A stretch of DNA of 64,000 bases, from contig NZ_WQRF01000001.1 of NCBI RefSeq assembly GCF_009758415.1, positions 434,001 to 498,000 on the forward strand. The letters are read 5' to 3'. Shown here one piece after another: positions 1 to 11,935 of the stretch (the stretch's first letter is position 1; the number at the start of each line of letters is the position of its first letter). This DNA comes from Devosia marina (GTDB lineage: Bacteria; Pseudomonadota; Alphaproteobacteria; Rhizobiales; Devosiaceae). A program made the translations under genes and the position numbers. The notes under the pieces are model-generated. The model ran no database searches and was not told the DNA's origin. It saw nothing but the letters and a program-made list of their open reading frames with translations.

Positions 1-1
1 A

Positions 2-685
2 GTCGCCAATGGCCGCGTGCCGGTGGTGGCCGGGGCAGGGTCCAATTCGACCGCCGAAGCTGTTGCCCTGGCAAAGTTTGCGGAAAAGACTGGCGCCAAT
101 GCAGTGCTCTCGGTCGTGCCCTATTACAACAAGCCCAACCAGGAGGGCCTGTTCCAGCATTTTTCCGCTGTCGCCAGTGCCATTGGCATTCCGGTCATTC
201 TCTATTCGGTGCCGGGCCGCACTATTGTCGATCTGACCGTGGACACCATCGCCCGCCTGCGCGATGCCCATGCCAATATCATCGGCGTGAAGGACGCGAC
301 CGGCAGCATGGAGCGCGCCACCATGCAGCGCAACAAGCTGGGCAAGGAGTTCATCCTGCTCTCTGGCGATGACAGCACCGCGCTTGGCTTTAACGCCCAT
401 GGCGGCCACGGCTGCATTTCGGTGACCTCCAATGTCGCCCCGCGCCTGTGTGCGCAGATGCAGGAGTTGTCCCTTGCCGGCGATTTCAATGCTGCCCGCG
501 ACATCAACGACAAGCTGGCCTTCCTCCACAAGGACCTGTTTATGGAGCCCAATCCGGCTCCGGCCAAGTATGTCGCCAACCGGCTCAACCTCTGCGCCAA
601 TGAAATCCGCCTGCCGCTGACTCCCATCAGCAAGCCCACGCAGGACGCAATGGACTTTGCAATGCGTCACGCAGGCCTTATCTAG
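2..685 (+). CDS. dapA: 4-hydroxy-tetrahydrodipicolinate synthase, C-terminal part (start lies before the window)
   Basis: DapA condenses pyruvate with aspartate semialdehyde, the first committed step of the diaminopimelate/lysine pathway. The reading frame is open from base 2, so the N-terminus lies outside the window; about 227 residues are visible. The family signature [15 protein letters not shown] carries the active-site tyrosine, and [10 protein letters not shown] carries the Schiff-base lysine. A stretch matching the family region [15 protein letters not shown] lies right at the window edge. The stop is 5 bases before smpB, a pairing common in alphaproteobacteria, so the two are probably cotranscribed. 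Confidence 0.96.
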   Translation, partial: VANGRVPVVAGAGSNSTAEAVALAKFAEKTGANAVLSVVPYYNKPNQEGLFQHFSAVASAIGIPVILYSVPGRTIVDLTVDTIARLRDAHANIIGVKDATGSMERATMQRNKLGKEFILLSGDDSTALGFNAHGGHGCISVTSNVAPRLCAQMQELSLAGDFNAARDINDKLAFLHKDLFMEPNPAPAKYVANRLNLCANEIRLPLTPISKPTQDAMDFAMRHAGLI

Positions 686-690
686 GTTCG

Positions 691-1188
691 ATGGCAGCAA
701 AGAACGACAAGAACAAGAATGGTTGGATCAGCCACGGACAGGTGGCTGAGAACCGTCGCGCGCGCTTCGATTACGAGATCGGGGACACGGTCGAGGCCGG
801 CATCGTCCTGACCGGCACCGAGGTGAAGTCACTGCGTCTGGGCAAGGCACAGATTGCCGAGTCATACGCTTCCCCCGAACGCGGCGAACTCTGGCTCATC
901 AACGCGCATATCCCCGAATATCTGCAGGCCAACCGCTTCAACCACGAGGAAAAGCGCCCGCGCAAACTCCTGGTCTCGAAAAAGCAATTGGCCAAGCTCG
1001 ACCAGGAAGTGGCCCGTTCCGGCAATACCATCGTGCCGCTCAAGCTCTATTTCAACGACCAGGGCAAGGCCAAGCTGCTGATCGGCGTCGGCAAGGGCAA
1101 GAAGAACTATGACAAGCGCGCTACCAGCCGCGACCGCGACTGGAACCGCGACAAGGCCCGGATCATGAAAGAAGGTGGGCGCGGTTAA
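691..1188 (+). CDS. smpB: SsrA-binding protein SmpB
   Basis: SmpB binds tmRNA and brings it to stalled ribosomes for trans-translation. The 165-residue length is normal for the family. The N-terminus has a basic stretch followed by [20 protein letters not shown], the start of the OB fold. Conserved elements [19 protein letters not shown] and [13 protein letters not shown] follow, and the tail is basic, as needed to mimic the codon-anticodon duplex. It follows dapA by 5 bases. The tmRNA partner gene was not found in the window. Confidence 0.97.
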   Translation: MAAKNDKNKNGWISHGQVAENRRARFDYEIGDTVEAGIVLTGTEVKSLRLGKAQIAESYASPERGELWLINAHIPEYLQANRFNHEEKRPRKLLVSKKQLAKLDQEVARSGNTIVPLKLYFNDQGKAKLLIGVGKGKKNYDKRATSRDRDWNRDKARIMKEGGRG

Positions 1189-1215
1189 GTTCGCATCTGA
1201 GCGTCGCTCATGCGC

Positions 1216-1300
1216 CGGTGCTCTCCCTCCCCTTGAGGGGGAAGGTAGCGTCGCTGGGACCGGCAGGTCCGTAGCAGAACTGGATGGGGTGAAGAAAACA
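1216..1300. repeat. Imperfect palindromic intergenic repeat of the CTCTCCC/GGGGTG type
   Basis: Between the convergent smpB and NYN genes lies a GC-rich tract with CCCC-TTGA-GGGG at its core and GGATGGGGTG near its end. Similar boilerplate elements occur near 12048 and 56536. Such elements are common between alphaproteobacterial genes. There is no T-run, so a role as intrinsic terminator is not supported. Confidence 0.4.
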
Positions 1301-1305
1301 GCGGA

Positions 1306-1857
1306 CTAGGCCTCGACCGGCCTTTGTACCTGCGGGCGCCCGACCGTCTTGGCCAGTTCTGCCACATCCATGAAGAAATCTGCCTGACGCCGCAGTTCGT
1401 CCGAGATCATCGGCGTGGGCGTCGTCAGCGTGGATACCACTGTAATCCGCTTGCCCCGGCGCTGCAGGGCCGCTACCAGCGCGGTGAAATCGCCGTCGCC
1501 GGAAAACAGAACGAGGTGGTCGTAATAAGGGGCCTGCTCGAGCGCATCCACTGTCAGCTCGATATCCATATTGCCCTTCACCTTGCGTCGGCCCATGGAG
1601 TCGGTGAACTCCTTGGCGGGCTTGGTCACCACCGTGTAGCCATTATAGTCGAGCCAGTCGATTAGCGGCCGGATCGAGGAATATTCCTGATCTTCCACCA
1701 GCGCGGTGTAGTAATTGGCCCGCAGCAGATAGGCCTTGGCGCTGAATTCAGTGAGCAGCTTGCGATAATCGATGTCGATGCCGATTGCCTTGGACGTGGC
1801 ATAGAGATTGGCGCCGTCGATGAAGAGGGCAATCTTTTCGCGCGGATCAATGGCCAT
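1306..1857 (-). CDS. NYN domain (LabA/DUF88 family) putative ribonuclease
   Basis: The protein (183 residues) is a single NYN domain, a PIN-like fold of Mg-dependent nucleases. It opens with IALFIDGANLY, holding the first acidic metal ligand. Further acidic positions lie in KGNMDIELTVDAL and in VLFSGDGDFTALVAAL, a hallmark of LabA-like proteins. The start at 1857 was chosen because GGGAG lies 8 bases upstream; an in-frame ATG at 1908 has no such site and would add 17 unconserved residues. It converges with smpB and diverges from rpoZ. Its RNA substrate is unknown. Confidence 0.88.
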   Translation of the reverse strand: MAIDPREKIALFIDGANLYATSKAIGIDIDYRKLLTEFSAKAYLLRANYYTALVEDQEYSSIRPLIDWLDYNGYTVVTKPAKEFTDSMGRRKVKGNMDIELTVDALEQAPYYDHLVLFSGDGDFTALVAALQRRGKRITVVSTLTTPTPMISDELRRQADFFMDVAELAKTVGRPQVQRPVEA

Positions 1858-2084
1858 AATGAACACTCCCGTAGGGGCAGGGGCCACCCTTGTTGAAAAT
1901 GCCGCCAAAGACGGTTGGCAGAATAAATTCCACAGATACCTTTAAATCTTAAGTTCGGTATTCGCACATTCCCGTGCCTGCGTAAAGCGGAGAGCGCATT
2001 CGTGTCCTCTGCCCTGCAAGCCTTGTCATTGTCTCCGCCATCGTGTATTGCGGCCCTTCATTCCCCCAAAGTGTGGAGACGTCC

Positions 2085-2450
2085 GTGGCCCGCGTCACCG
2101 TTGAAGACTGCATTGAAAAGGTCGAGAACAGATTCGATCTCGTCCTCATGGCCGCCCATCGCGCGCGCATGATTTCCTCCGGCGCCCAGATCACCGTGTC
2201 GCGCGACAACGACAAGAATCCTGTCGTTGCCCTGCGCGAAATTGGTGATGGGACCATCTCGCCCGAAGATCTGCACGAGGACCTGATTCACTCGCTGCAG
2301 AAATATGTCGAGGTCGATGAACCCGAAAACAGCGCTGCGCCGATGATCGAAAGTGGCGACGACGACGCCATCAATTTCGATACGATCAGCGAAGAAGAGC
2401 TGCTGCGCGGCATCGAAAGCCTGGCTCCGCCGGAGCGTCGGGACGACTAG
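2085..2450 (+). CDS. rpoZ: DNA-directed RNA polymerase omega subunit
   Basis: Omega helps fold and assemble the beta' subunit and takes part in the (p)ppGpp response. The family core is [20 protein letters not shown] followed by [11 protein letters not shown]. The GTG at 2085 is taken as start because GGAG lies 6 bases upstream and conservation begins right after it; an in-frame ATG at 2043 would add 14 unrelated residues. The protein is then 121 residues with an acidic tail. It lies upstream of rsh, as in most proteobacteria, with a terminator and a repeat between them. Confidence 0.95.
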   Translation: MARVTVEDCIEKVENRFDLVLMAAHRARMISSGAQITVSRDNDKNPVVALREIGDGTISPEDLHEDLIHSLQKYVEVDEPENSAAPMIESGDDDAINFDTISEEELLRGIESLAPPERRDD

Positions 2451-2462
2451 GCTGCGTCCTGC

Positions 2463-2522
2463 AAATCGCTCCAGTGGAGCGATTTGAGCAGACTAGGCCA
2501 TGAGAGCTACGCTCGAATGGCG
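2463..2522. repeat. Dispersed palindromic repeat, copy A (second copy at 11936)
   Basis: The element starts with a perfect 10-base inverted repeat, AAATCGCTCC-AGT-GGAGCGATTT (2463-2485). It continues with a tract shared with 11936-11995, including AGGCC, a small GAGC/GCTC palindrome and GCTCGAATGGCG. It lies between rpoZ and rsh. Between the two copies a G-C pair of the stem is replaced by T-A, so pairing is kept. Confidence 0.7.
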
Positions 2523-2562
2523 TGCACCGGCCTTGCGGCGCATGGTGATCGGTTTATATCAG

Positions 2563-2600
2563 AGAGCGTCCGGCATGCGCCGGGCGCTCTTTTCATTTCT
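2563..2600 (+). terminator. Intrinsic terminator after rpoZ
   Basis: AGAGCGTCCGGC (2563-2574) pairs with GCCGGGCGCTCT (2579-2590) over an ATGC loop; the 12-pair stem has a single G-T wobble. The T-rich tract TTTCATTTCT follows. It would end rpoZ transcripts and implies that rsh has its own promoter or depends on readthrough. Confidence 0.75.
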
Positions 2601-2644
2601 GTCACAGGCGCTAAGCTCGGCAGGGCGAGCGGGCGGCTAATTCC

Positions 2645-4924
2645 ATGATGCGTCAGTACGAGCTTGTCGAGCGGGTTCAGGCTTATAACCCGAACGCCGA
2701 CGAGCAATTGTTGAACAAGGCCTATGTCTACGCCATGCAGAAGCACGGCTCGCAGAAGCGTGCCTCGGGCGACCCCTATTTCAACCATCCGCTCGAAGTG
2801 GCGGCCATCCTGACCGAATTGAAGCTCGATGACGCCTCGATCGCGGTGGGGCTGCTGCACGACACCATCGAGGACACTGACGCCACCCGCGCCGAGATCG
2901 ACCAGATGTTCGGCGGCGAGATCGGCACCATTGTCGACGGCCTGACCAAGATCGAACGTCTTAACCTGGTTTCGCGCGAGGAGGCGCAGGCCGAAAACCT
3001 GCGCAAATTATTGCTGGCCATCAGCCAGGATGTACGGGTGCTCCTCGTTAAGCTGGCCGACCGCCTGCACAATATGCGCACGCTGCAATTCATGGCGCCG
3101 GAAAAGCAGCGCCGCATCGCGCAGGAAACCATGGATATCTATGCCCCGCTGGCCGGACGCATGGGTATGCAGGACATGCGCAACGAGCTCGAAGATCTCA
3201 GCTTCCGCATTCTCCAGCCCGATCACTACACGGCCATCACGGCACGCCTCGAACAGATGCAGGCCGATAACCGGGAAACCATCGACACCATCACCGCCGA
3301 ACTGACCGAGCGCCTCGGCGAAGCCGGCATCGCCGCGCGGGTCAAGGCGCGGGTCAAATCGCCTTATTCGATCTTTTCCAAGATCGAGCGCAAGTCGATT
3401 GCCCTCGAACAGCTTTCCGACATGATCGGCTTTCGTGTCATCGTCACGTCCCCTGAGGAGTGCTACCGCACGGTCGGTTTGATCCACACCACCTGGAAGG
3501 TCGTTCCGGGCCGGTTCAAGGACTACATCTCGGTCCCCAAGCACAATGATTATCAGTCCATCCACACCACCATTGTCGGCCCTAGCCGGCAACGCGTGGA
3601 GCTGCAGATCCGCACTGAGGACATGGACCGCATCGCCGAATTCGGCATCGCGGCCCACGCGCTCTACAAGGATGGCGCCTCGGCCAATCTCGGTCGCATT
3701 GAGATGGAGTCGCACGCCTATGGCTCGCTGCGCCAGACCATCAGCCACCTGACCTCGGGCATCTCGACCGAGGATTTCCTGGAATATACCAAGCTCGAAC
3801 TGTTCCAGGACCAGGTGTTCTGCTTCACTCCGCGTGGGCGGCTGATCGCCCTGCCGCGTGGCGCTACGCCGATCGATTTCGCCTATGCCCTGCATACCGA
3901 CATTGGCGACACCTGCGTCGGCGCCAAGATCAACGGTCTCATTCTGCCGCTGGTCACCCAGTTGCGCTCCGGCGACGAGGTCGAGATCCTGCGCGATCAG
4001 AACCATCGCCCGCCCTCGAACTGGATCGGCATTGCCGCGACCGGCAAGGCCCGCGCCGCCATTCGCCGTGCCGTGCGGCAAGCCGCCGCCCAGCGCGCCT
4101 ATGCCTTGGGCGAACATGTGCTCAGCATGATGCTGGAACGCGAAGGCGTCATGCTCGACGAGAGCGAGGGCACGACCCTGGCCGAGGCGCTCGAATACGG
4201 GAATAAGCGCGACCTGCTGGTCGCTGTGGGCGAGGGAAAGGTCGGCTCCGAACCCCTTGCCGCCGCGCTGGCGCAGATCAAGGGCATTCGCAAGCGTCGC
4301 CGCAAGCTCGACCTGCCTGTGGCCGATACGGCTGATGGCTGGTTTGCCTTGCGCTCGACCGACGATTTCAGGTTCCGTGTGCCGGGCGGGCAGCGTCCCG
4401 GCTCGCGCGCCAAGGCAGCCATGGCTCAGCTGGATTTCCATACTCCGGTGACCATTTCGGGCGAGGGCATCGTGCCCGGCGATCGCCTGGTCGGCATTCT
4501 CGAACCCGACAGCCCCCTCGTGGTCTATCCGATCCACTCCGACGCCCTGATCGCCAAGCACGACAGCGATGTCGCCTGGGTCGATGTGCGCTGGAACCTG
4601 ACCAAGGGCGAAGAAAAGGCTTATTCGACCGTCATTTCCATGGAATCGGTCAACAAGCCCGGTTCACTGGCGCAGATTACATCTGCCATCGCGGCTTGCG
4701 ACGCCAACATCAACAATCTGGTGATGCGCATGATCTCGCCTGACTTTCACCAGATGATCTTCGAAATCGAAGTGCGCGACCTTGCGCAGCTGACCGATGT
4801 TCTGGCAACGCTCAAGCGCAGCCCCGGTCTTTCCGCTGTTCAGCGCGCCGGACTGCGCGAGGCGGGCATGATTTCGACCCTTGAATGGGACGGCAATATC
4901 GATAGGAGCGGACGTGATGGATAA
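2645..4924 (+). CDS. rsh: Bifunctional (p)ppGpp synthetase/hydrolase Rsh (RelA/SpoT family)
   Basis: Rsh makes and degrades the alarmone (p)ppGpp. The order is HD hydrolase domain (H48, LLHDTIEDT at 71-79, [10 protein letters not shown] at 136-145), synthetase domain (about 235-345), TGS domain (from about 384) and C-terminal ACT domain (about 660-735). The synthetase has [20 protein letters not shown]; its RFKD (290-293) is the basic RxKD form seen in bifunctional enzymes, not the acidic RelA form. At 759 residues it has the usual size of the single alphaproteobacterial Rsh. The gene overlaps pyrE by 8 bases. Confidence 0.97.
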   Translation: MMRQYELVERVQAYNPNADEQLLNKAYVYAMQKHGSQKRASGDPYFNHPLEVAAILTELKLDDASIAVGLLHDTIEDTDATRAEIDQMFGGEIGTIVDGLTKIERLNLVSREEAQAENLRKLLLAISQDVRVLLVKLADRLHNMRTLQFMAPEKQRRIAQETMDIYAPLAGRMGMQDMRNELEDLSFRILQPDHYTAITARLEQMQADNRETIDTITAELTERLGEAGIAARVKARVKSPYSIFSKIERKSIALEQLSDMIGFRVIVTSPEECYRTVGLIHTTWKVVPGRFKDYISVPKHNDYQSIHTTIVGPSRQRVELQIRTEDMDRIAEFGIAAHALYKDGASANLGRIEMESHAYGSLRQTISHLTSGISTEDFLEYTKLELFQDQVFCFTPRGRLIALPRGATPIDFAYALHTDIGDTCVGAKINGLILPLVTQLRSGDEVEILRDQNHRPPSNWIGIAATGKARAAIRRAVRQAAAQRAYALGEHVLSMMLEREGVMLDESEGTTLAEALEYGNKRDLLVAVGEGKVGSEPLAAALAQIKGIRKRRRKLDLPVADTADGWFALRSTDDFRFRVPGGQRPGSRAKAAMAQLDFHTPVTISGEGIVPGDRLVGILEPDSPLVVYPIHSDALIAKHDSDVAWVDVRWNLTKGEEKAYSTVISMESVNKPGSLAQITSAIAACDANINNLVMRMISPDFHQMIFEIEVRDLAQLTDVLATLKRSPGLSAVQRAGLREAGMISTLEWDGNIDRSGRDG

Positions 4925-5507
4925 GAACCAGGTTTTGCAGATCTTCCGCGATTGCGGCGCCATGCTGGAGGGACATTTCATCCTTTCCTCGGGTCTGCGG
5001 TCACCGGTTTTTCTGCAAAAGGCCAAGGTTTTCCAGTACGCCGATCAGACCGAGAAGCTCTGTAGCGCCCTGGCCGAGCGGATCAAGGCCGAAGTGCCCG
5101 GCGTCACCAAGGTGGTTTCGCCTGCCATCGGCGGCATCATCCCCGGCTATGAAACCGCGCGCCAGCTTGGCGTTCCTGCGCTCTACACGGAGCGCGTGGA
5201 AGGCCAGTTCGAACTGCGCCGCGGCTTCGAGATCGGGCCCGATGACAAGGTGATCGTGGTCGAGGATATCGTCTCCACCGGCCTTTCGATCCGCGAATGC
5301 GTCGCTGCCCTGAAAAACCTCGGCGCCAATGTCGTTGCCGCAGCCTGCCTGATCGATCGCTCCGGTGGCGAGGCCGATGTCGGCGTGCCGCTGGTCAGCC
5401 TGATCGAATTCAAGGTTCCGGCCTATCCAGCCGACCAATTGCCGCCCGAACTGGCCGCCATCCCCGCCGTCAAACCCGGCAGCCGCGGCATTCAGGGGGT
5501 GAAATGA
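4917..5507 (+). CDS. pyrE: Orotate phosphoribosyltransferase
   Basis: PyrE transfers phosphoribose from PRPP to orotate to give OMP in pyrimidine synthesis. The 196-residue protein has the PRPP loop [18 protein letters not shown] and the region [18 protein letters not shown]. The ATG at 4917 is chosen because AGGAG lies 8 bases upstream; an in-frame ATG at 4881 lies deeper in rsh. It overlaps rsh by 8 bases and acpS by 4, so the three are probably translationally coupled. Confidence 0.96.
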   Translation: MDKNQVLQIFRDCGAMLEGHFILSSGLRSPVFLQKAKVFQYADQTEKLCSALAERIKAEVPGVTKVVSPAIGGIIPGYETARQLGVPALYTERVEGQFELRRGFEIGPDDKVIVVEDIVSTGLSIRECVAALKNLGANVVAAACLIDRSGGEADVGVPLVSLIEFKVPAYPADQLPPELAAIPAVKPGSRGIQGVK

Positions 5508-5905
5508 TTGTCGGCCTGGGCTCTGACCTGATCCAGATCCACCGTGTGGAACAGACGCTGGCAAAGTTCGGCGACAGATTCACCAATCGCTGTTTCACCG
5601 AGATCGAGCAGAAGAAGTCCGATCGCCGGGCCCAGCGGGCCGCGTCCTACGCCAAGCGCTTCGCCGCTAAGGAGGCCTGTTCCAAAGCTTTGGGGACGGG
5701 CCTGTCCCAAGGTGTTTACTGGCGCGACATGGGCGTGGTGAACCTGCCATCGGGCAAACCGACCATGCGCCTGACCAATGGCGCGGCGCGGGCGTTGGCG
5801 CGACTTGTGCCCGAAGGACACGAGCCCCATATCCATCTCACCATCACCGATGACGCGGGCCTGGCACAGGCGTTTGTCATCATCGAAGCCCTGCCGATCC
5901 GCTGA
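5504..5905 (+). CDS. acpS: Holo-[acyl-carrier-protein] synthase
   Basis: AcpS transfers 4'-phosphopantetheine from CoA to apo-ACP, activating it for fatty acid synthesis. The protein (133 residues) begins [19 protein letters not shown], with the metal-ligand Asp, and has the second signature [15 protein letters not shown] with the Glu ligand. The start overlaps the pyrE stop (ATGA) and AGGGGG lies just upstream. After the stop is a short GC hairpin, AGCCCGC-CGC-GCGGGCT, without a T-run. Confidence 0.96.
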   Translation: MIVGLGSDLIQIHRVEQTLAKFGDRFTNRCFTEIEQKKSDRRAQRAASYAKRFAAKEACSKALGTGLSQGVYWRDMGVVNLPSGKPTMRLTNGAARALARLVPEGHEPHIHLTITDDAGLAQAFVIIEALPIR

Positions 5906-5988
5906 GCCCGCCGCGCGGGCTACTCAAGCAAGTTGACCCCAGCGGGCCAAACGCATAACCCTTCGGCACCGCATTATCGGGAAAAACC

Positions 5989-6813
5989 ATGACTCAGCCT
6001 GCCGACAAGTCCACCAAGAAATCCGCCACCAATGAGTGGGTGGAGACCTTCGTGGTCATCATCGAGGCGCTGCTGATCGCCATCGTGCTGCGGTTCTTCC
6101 TGTTCCAGCCCTTTTCCATCCCCACCGCTTCAATGCAGCAGACGCTGATGATTGGCGACTATTTCGTCGCCAACAAATTTGTCTGGGGCTATGGCAAGCA
6201 CTCCTTCTCGCTGGGCCGCTACGGCAATTTTACCCTGCTCGATTTCGAGTTGCCCATTTCCAACCGCATTCTGGGCCGAGAACCCAATCGCGGTGATATC
6301 GCCGTGTTTCGGCCTGTGCCGCAGAACATGGAATACATCAAGCGCGTCGTCGGCATGCCCGGCGACCGCATCCAGCTGCAGGATGGCCGCCTCTACATCA
6401 ATGGCGAGATGATCGAGCGCGAAATGGTGGGCACCACTATGGACACCGACAGCAGCGGCGATACCCGCGAAGTCACAGTCTATCGCGAGACCTTCCCCGA
6501 AGGCACGACCCACCTGATCCAGGAAATCGGCGACAACCTCTCGCTCGACAACACGCCCGAATATCTGGTGCCCGCCGGGCACTATTTCATGATGGGCGAC
6601 AATCGCGACCGCTCCGCCGACAGCCGCGTCTTGAGCCAGGTGGGTTATGTCCCCTCGGTCAACCTGATCGCCAAGGCCGAAGCACGCTTCTTCTCCATCA
6701 AGGACAATCTGCCGCCCTGGCAGATCTGGCAGTGGCCGGCCAATGTGCGCTGGGACCGCATGTTCCGCTCCGTCTACGGCGACACGCCATATGACACCAC
6801 GGCCGGCCAGTGA
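5989..6813 (+). CDS. lepB: Signal peptidase I
   Basis: LepB cleaves signal peptides of Sec and Tat exports on the outer face of the inner membrane. One N-terminal membrane segment (about 20-40) leads into the Ser-Lys catalytic core: S48 in PTASMQQTL and K118 in MEYIKRVVGMPGDRI. The C-terminal box is MMGDNRDRSADSR. The length (274) suits an alphaproteobacterial enzyme with one anchor. It lies 83 bases after acpS and overlaps rnc by 4 bases, as in the classical lepB-rnc-era-recO operon. Confidence 0.97.
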   Translation: MTQPADKSTKKSATNEWVETFVVIIEALLIAIVLRFFLFQPFSIPTASMQQTLMIGDYFVANKFVWGYGKHSFSLGRYGNFTLLDFELPISNRILGREPNRGDIAVFRPVPQNMEYIKRVVGMPGDRIQLQDGRLYINGEMIEREMVGTTMDTDSSGDTREVTVYRETFPEGTTHLIQEIGDNLSLDNTPEYLVPAGHYFMMGDNRDRSADSRVLSQVGYVPSVNLIAKAEARFFSIKDNLPPWQIWQWPANVRWDRMFRSVYGDTPYDTTAGQ

Positions 6814-7517
6814 GCCGGCGCGACAAGTCCCACGAAAAGCTCCAGTTCCGGCTAGGCTACCGCTTTGCCGACCCCGATCTGCTGGATCGTGCGCTGACCC
6901 ATTCGAGCGCCATTTCGCCGGGCAAGCGCATCGAACGCTCCTATCAGCGCCTCGAGTTCCTCGGCGACCGCGTGCTCGGCCTTGTGGTCGCCGATATGCT
7001 CTATCGCCGCTATCCCAAGTCGAACGAGGGTGAGCTCAGCCGCTCGCTCAACACCCTCGTGCGCAAGGAAACCTGCGCCGAAATCGCCCGCCAGCTCGAT
7101 CTGGGCACGGAAATGATCCTGGGCGAGAGCGAAGCCCGCTCCGGTGGCGCCGACAAGGACGCCATCCTTGGCGACGTGACCGAAGCCATCATCGGCGCCA
7201 TCTATCTCGATGGGGGGCTGGAGCCGGCCCGCAGCTTCATCGAGCGCCTGTTTGAGGAATTCCTCGCCGATGGTCAGGCCAATCGTGCTGATGCCAAGAC
7301 TACGCTCCAGGAATGGGCCCAGGCCCGCGGGCTCGAGCCGCCCTCCTACGTACTGGTCGCGCGCACCGGCCCCGACCATGCACCTGAATTCACGATTGGC
7401 GTCGATTTGACAGGTTTTGATCGCATCGAGGCCATTGGCCCGTCCAAGAAGATTGCCGAACACCGCGCTGCCGAACTATTTCTGGTCGACCAGAAAGTCT
7501 GGAAACCCAAGACATGA
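6810..7517 (+). CDS. rnc: Ribonuclease III
   Basis: RNase III cleaves double-stranded RNA in rRNA precursors and some mRNAs. The N-terminal catalytic domain carries the signature RLEFLGDRVLGLVVADML and the second acidic cluster DVTEAIIGAIYLDGG. A double-stranded RNA-binding domain occupies about residues 155-230, starting at DAKTTLQEWAQARGL. The start is a GTG overlapping the lepB stop. The stop overlaps the era start (ATGA). Confidence 0.97.
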   Translation: MSRRDKSHEKLQFRLGYRFADPDLLDRALTHSSAISPGKRIERSYQRLEFLGDRVLGLVVADMLYRRYPKSNEGELSRSLNTLVRKETCAEIARQLDLGTEMILGESEARSGGADKDAILGDVTEAIIGAIYLDGGLEPARSFIERLFEEFLADGQANRADAKTTLQEWAQARGLEPPSYVLVARTGPDHAPEFTIGVDLTGFDRIEAIGPSKKIAEHRAAELFLVDQKVWKPKT

Positions 7518-8437
7518 ACACGCCAACCGAACTCGCTGATACTTCCTGTGGCTTCATCGCCCTGGTCGGCGCGCCCAATGCCGGCAAGTCGACCCTGCTC
7601 AACGCGCTGGTCGGCACCAAGGTGTCCATCGTCACCCACAAGGCCCAGACCACGCGGTCCCAGGTGCGTGGCGTGCTGACCCTGGACCAGGCGCAATTGG
7701 TCTTTGTCGACACCCCCGGCATCTTCGCTCCGAAAAAGCGCCTTGAACGCGCCATGGTGGAAAACGCCTGGGGCGGGGCAGGGGACAGCGACATCGTCGC
7801 CTTCCTCATCGATGCCGATCGCGGCGTCACCCCGGAAATCGAAACACTGCTCGAGGGCCTGGAAAACATCCGCCAGCCCAAGGTGCTGATCCTGAATAAG
7901 ATCGATACCGTCAAGCCCGAGAGCCTGCTGTCCCTCAGCCAGACGCTCAACGACCGTCTACGCTTTGAAGCCACCTTCATGCTCTCCGCCCTCAAGGGCC
8001 ACGGCGTTCAGGATTTCATCGACTGGTGCGTCAAGCATATCCCGCCTGGCCCCTGGCACTTCCCCGAAGATCACCTCACCGACCTCACCATGGCCATTAC
8101 CGCGGCCGAGGTGACGCGCGAAAAGCTCTTCCTGCGCGTTCACGACGAGATTCCCTACAATTCCACGGTCGAAACCGAGAGCTTCAAGATCCAGAAGGAC
8201 GGCTCCTACAAGATCGACCAGGTCGTCTATGTCAGCCGCGACAGCCACAAGAAGATCGTGCTTGGCGCCGGCGGCCAGACGATCAAGGCTATCGGCGCGG
8301 AAAGCCGGAAGGAGTTGATGGCGATGTACGACGTGCCCATCCACCTCTTCCTGTTCGTCAAGGTTCGCGAAAAATGGGCAGACGATCCGGAGCGCTATCA
8401 GGAAATGGGCCTGGAATTCCCGGCCGGCAAGAAATGA
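7514..8437 (+). CDS. era: GTPase Era
   Basis: Era is an essential GTPase that binds 16S rRNA during 30S maturation. The G1 box is GAPNAGKS (19-26), G3 is DTPG and G4 is NKID; the C-terminal KH domain includes KIVLGAGGQTIKAIGAESR. Its 307 residues match the family. It starts within the rnc stop. A palindromic repeat, not the usual tight junction, separates it from recO. Confidence 0.97.
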   Translation: MNTPTELADTSCGFIALVGAPNAGKSTLLNALVGTKVSIVTHKAQTTRSQVRGVLTLDQAQLVFVDTPGIFAPKKRLERAMVENAWGGAGDSDIVAFLIDADRGVTPEIETLLEGLENIRQPKVLILNKIDTVKPESLLSLSQTLNDRLRFEATFMLSALKGHGVQDFIDWCVKHIPPGPWHFPEDHLTDLTMAITAAEVTREKLFLRVHDEIPYNSTVETESFKIQKDGSYKIDQVVYVSRDSHKKIVLGAGGQTIKAIGAESRKELMAMYDVPIHLFLFVKVREKWADDPERYQEMGLEFPAGKK

Positions 8438-8444
8438 GAAGAGT

Positions 8445-8506
8445 GAGTAGCGAATGGCGGATAGCGAGTAGAAGCGCCGCTGTTCGCTACTCCCCATTCA
8501 CTACTC
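8445..8506. repeat. Imperfect inverted repeat between era and recO
   Basis: A left arm at 8445-8468 (GAGTAGCGAATGGCGG...) matches the reverse complement of 8483-8506 at 19 of 24 positions, with a 14-base loop. The element ends 6 bases before the recO ATG and occupies the place where a ribosome-binding site would be expected; none is evident. It is made of iterated GAGTAG / GCGAATGG / GCGAGTAG words. It looks like an inserted palindromic repeat. Confidence 0.65.
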
Positions 8507-8512
8507 GCTAAC

Positions 8513-9217
8513 ATGGAATGGACCGGTGAAGCCCTGCTCATAGGCGTGCGCCGCCACGGCGAAACCAGCGTCATTGCCGATGCCATGGTCGCCGGGCGCG
8601 GCCGCTATATGGGCCTCATTCGCGGCGGCCGGTCCTCAAAACTCTCGGCCACCCTTCAGCCCGGCAACACCGTCCAGCTCACCTGGCGCGCCCGCCTCGA
8701 AGATCACCTTGGCACTTTCACGGTCGAGCTGCTTCAGGGCCGTGCCGCTGGCCTCATCGCCGACCGAAAGCGGCTCTATCTCGCCCAGACCATTTTCGAA
8801 CATCTGCACCTGCTGCCCGAGCGCGACCCGCATGACCGCCTGCTCGGCATGGCGCTGCAATTGATCGACCACGACCCGGACGGCGCGGCCCTGGCGCGGT
8901 TCGAACTCAGCTTGCTTGATGAACTCGGCTTTGGCCTCGATCTTACCAATTGCGCCGCAACAGGCGTGACGGAGGATCTCACCCACGTCTCGCCCAAATC
9001 CGGCCGCGCCGTCTCCCGTGCCGCCGCCGAGCCCTATAAGGACCGCCTGCTGCCGCTCCCCAGCTTCCTGGCCGCCCGCGGCAATGCCTCGCCCGACGAC
9101 ATTCGCAAGGCCTTCCGGCTCACCGGCCATTTCCTCGACATGCATCTCTGGTCCGCCAGGCAGATCAGTCCGCCGCCGACCCGTGAACCGCTGATCGAGA
9201 TGCTGAGCCGGGAGTAG
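8513..9217 (+). CDS. recO: DNA repair protein RecO
   Basis: RecO loads RecA onto SSB-covered gaps together with RecR (RecFOR pathway). The N-terminal OB fold begins MEWTGEALLIGVRRHGETSV and includes RYMGLIRGGRSSKLSATLQ; the C-terminal part is helical. At 234 residues it is normal size. No cysteine zinc cluster is visible, as in several alphaproteobacterial RecO proteins. It ends the lepB-rnc-era-recO group. Confidence 0.94.
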   Translation: MEWTGEALLIGVRRHGETSVIADAMVAGRGRYMGLIRGGRSSKLSATLQPGNTVQLTWRARLEDHLGTFTVELLQGRAAGLIADRKRLYLAQTIFEHLHLLPERDPHDRLLGMALQLIDHDPDGAALARFELSLLDELGFGLDLTNCAATGVTEDLTHVSPKSGRAVSRAAAEPYKDRLLPLPSFLAARGNASPDDIRKAFRLTGHFLDMHLWSARQISPPPTREPLIEMLSRE

Positions 9218-9613
9218 GGCCCACTTATCCCCGCGGGACAAAGCGGGGCTATGATCCCCCCATCACTCCCGCGCGGACGGACTGCAGCGAACTTTTGCGG
9301 GGGGAGCCGGTTGGGCTCTGGGTCGCTCCAGGGCCTGCCTGCTCGTTGGGTCACCTTGCGACGAGCGATCAATAGGGGCCACGACAGCAGGAGAAACCCG
9401 GTGTTCCGAGGCGGCGACGTCTCTATTACTTAGTTTTACCGAGACGCACGTGCCTCGGAACACGTCCACCACGCAGCCGGAAGCCGATGGCTGTCCGACG
9501 CTTTGTCACGCCTTATCGGTGCACAAACCCCAGGAAATCCGCGGCTTTTCTCGCCCTCGGCCCCGCGCCCGCTATACTCTGCTCCTGATTCGTTCACATG
9601 AACTGAGCCAAGC
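9218..9613. other. 396-base gap between recO and parC with several inverted repeats
   Basis: No gene is supported here. The stretch holds CCCCGC/GCGGGG (9229-9248), a GCTCGT/ACGAGC pair near 9349-9368, and a long hairpin at 9401-9463. The density of perfect inverted repeats suggests a structured RNA or a decayed palindromic element. I could not match it to tmRNA, 6S, SRP or RNase P RNA. The parC promoter should lie in the last 150 bases. Confidence 0.5.
9401..9463. repeat. 63-base two-tier hairpin upstream of parC
   Basis: GTGTTCCGAGGC (9401-9412) is perfectly complementary to GCCTCGGAACAC (9452-9463). Inside it CGTCTC (9418-9423) pairs with GAGACG (9441-9446), leaving a symmetric 5-base internal loop and a 17-base AT-rich apical loop. 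No T-run follows, so it is not a standard terminator. It ends 150 bases before parC. Confidence 0.7.
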
Positions 9614-11914
<2,301 letters not shown>

Positions 11915-11935
11915 CGAGCGCTTGCCGAAGGCAAC

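Noticed and set aside
3008-4561. Long open frame (517 codons) on the minus strand inside rsh
   Set aside because: It lies wholly opposite a certain gene, has low-complexity composition and no recognisable domain; GC-rich codon bias keeps the antisense frame open.
9218-9463. Structured tract considered as tmRNA, 6S RNA, SRP RNA or RNase P RNA
   Set aside because: No tag-coding sequence, no TTCGA T-arm, no GGAAGG/GGAGCA SRP loop and no GAGGAAAGTCC of RNase P; left as an unassigned structured region.
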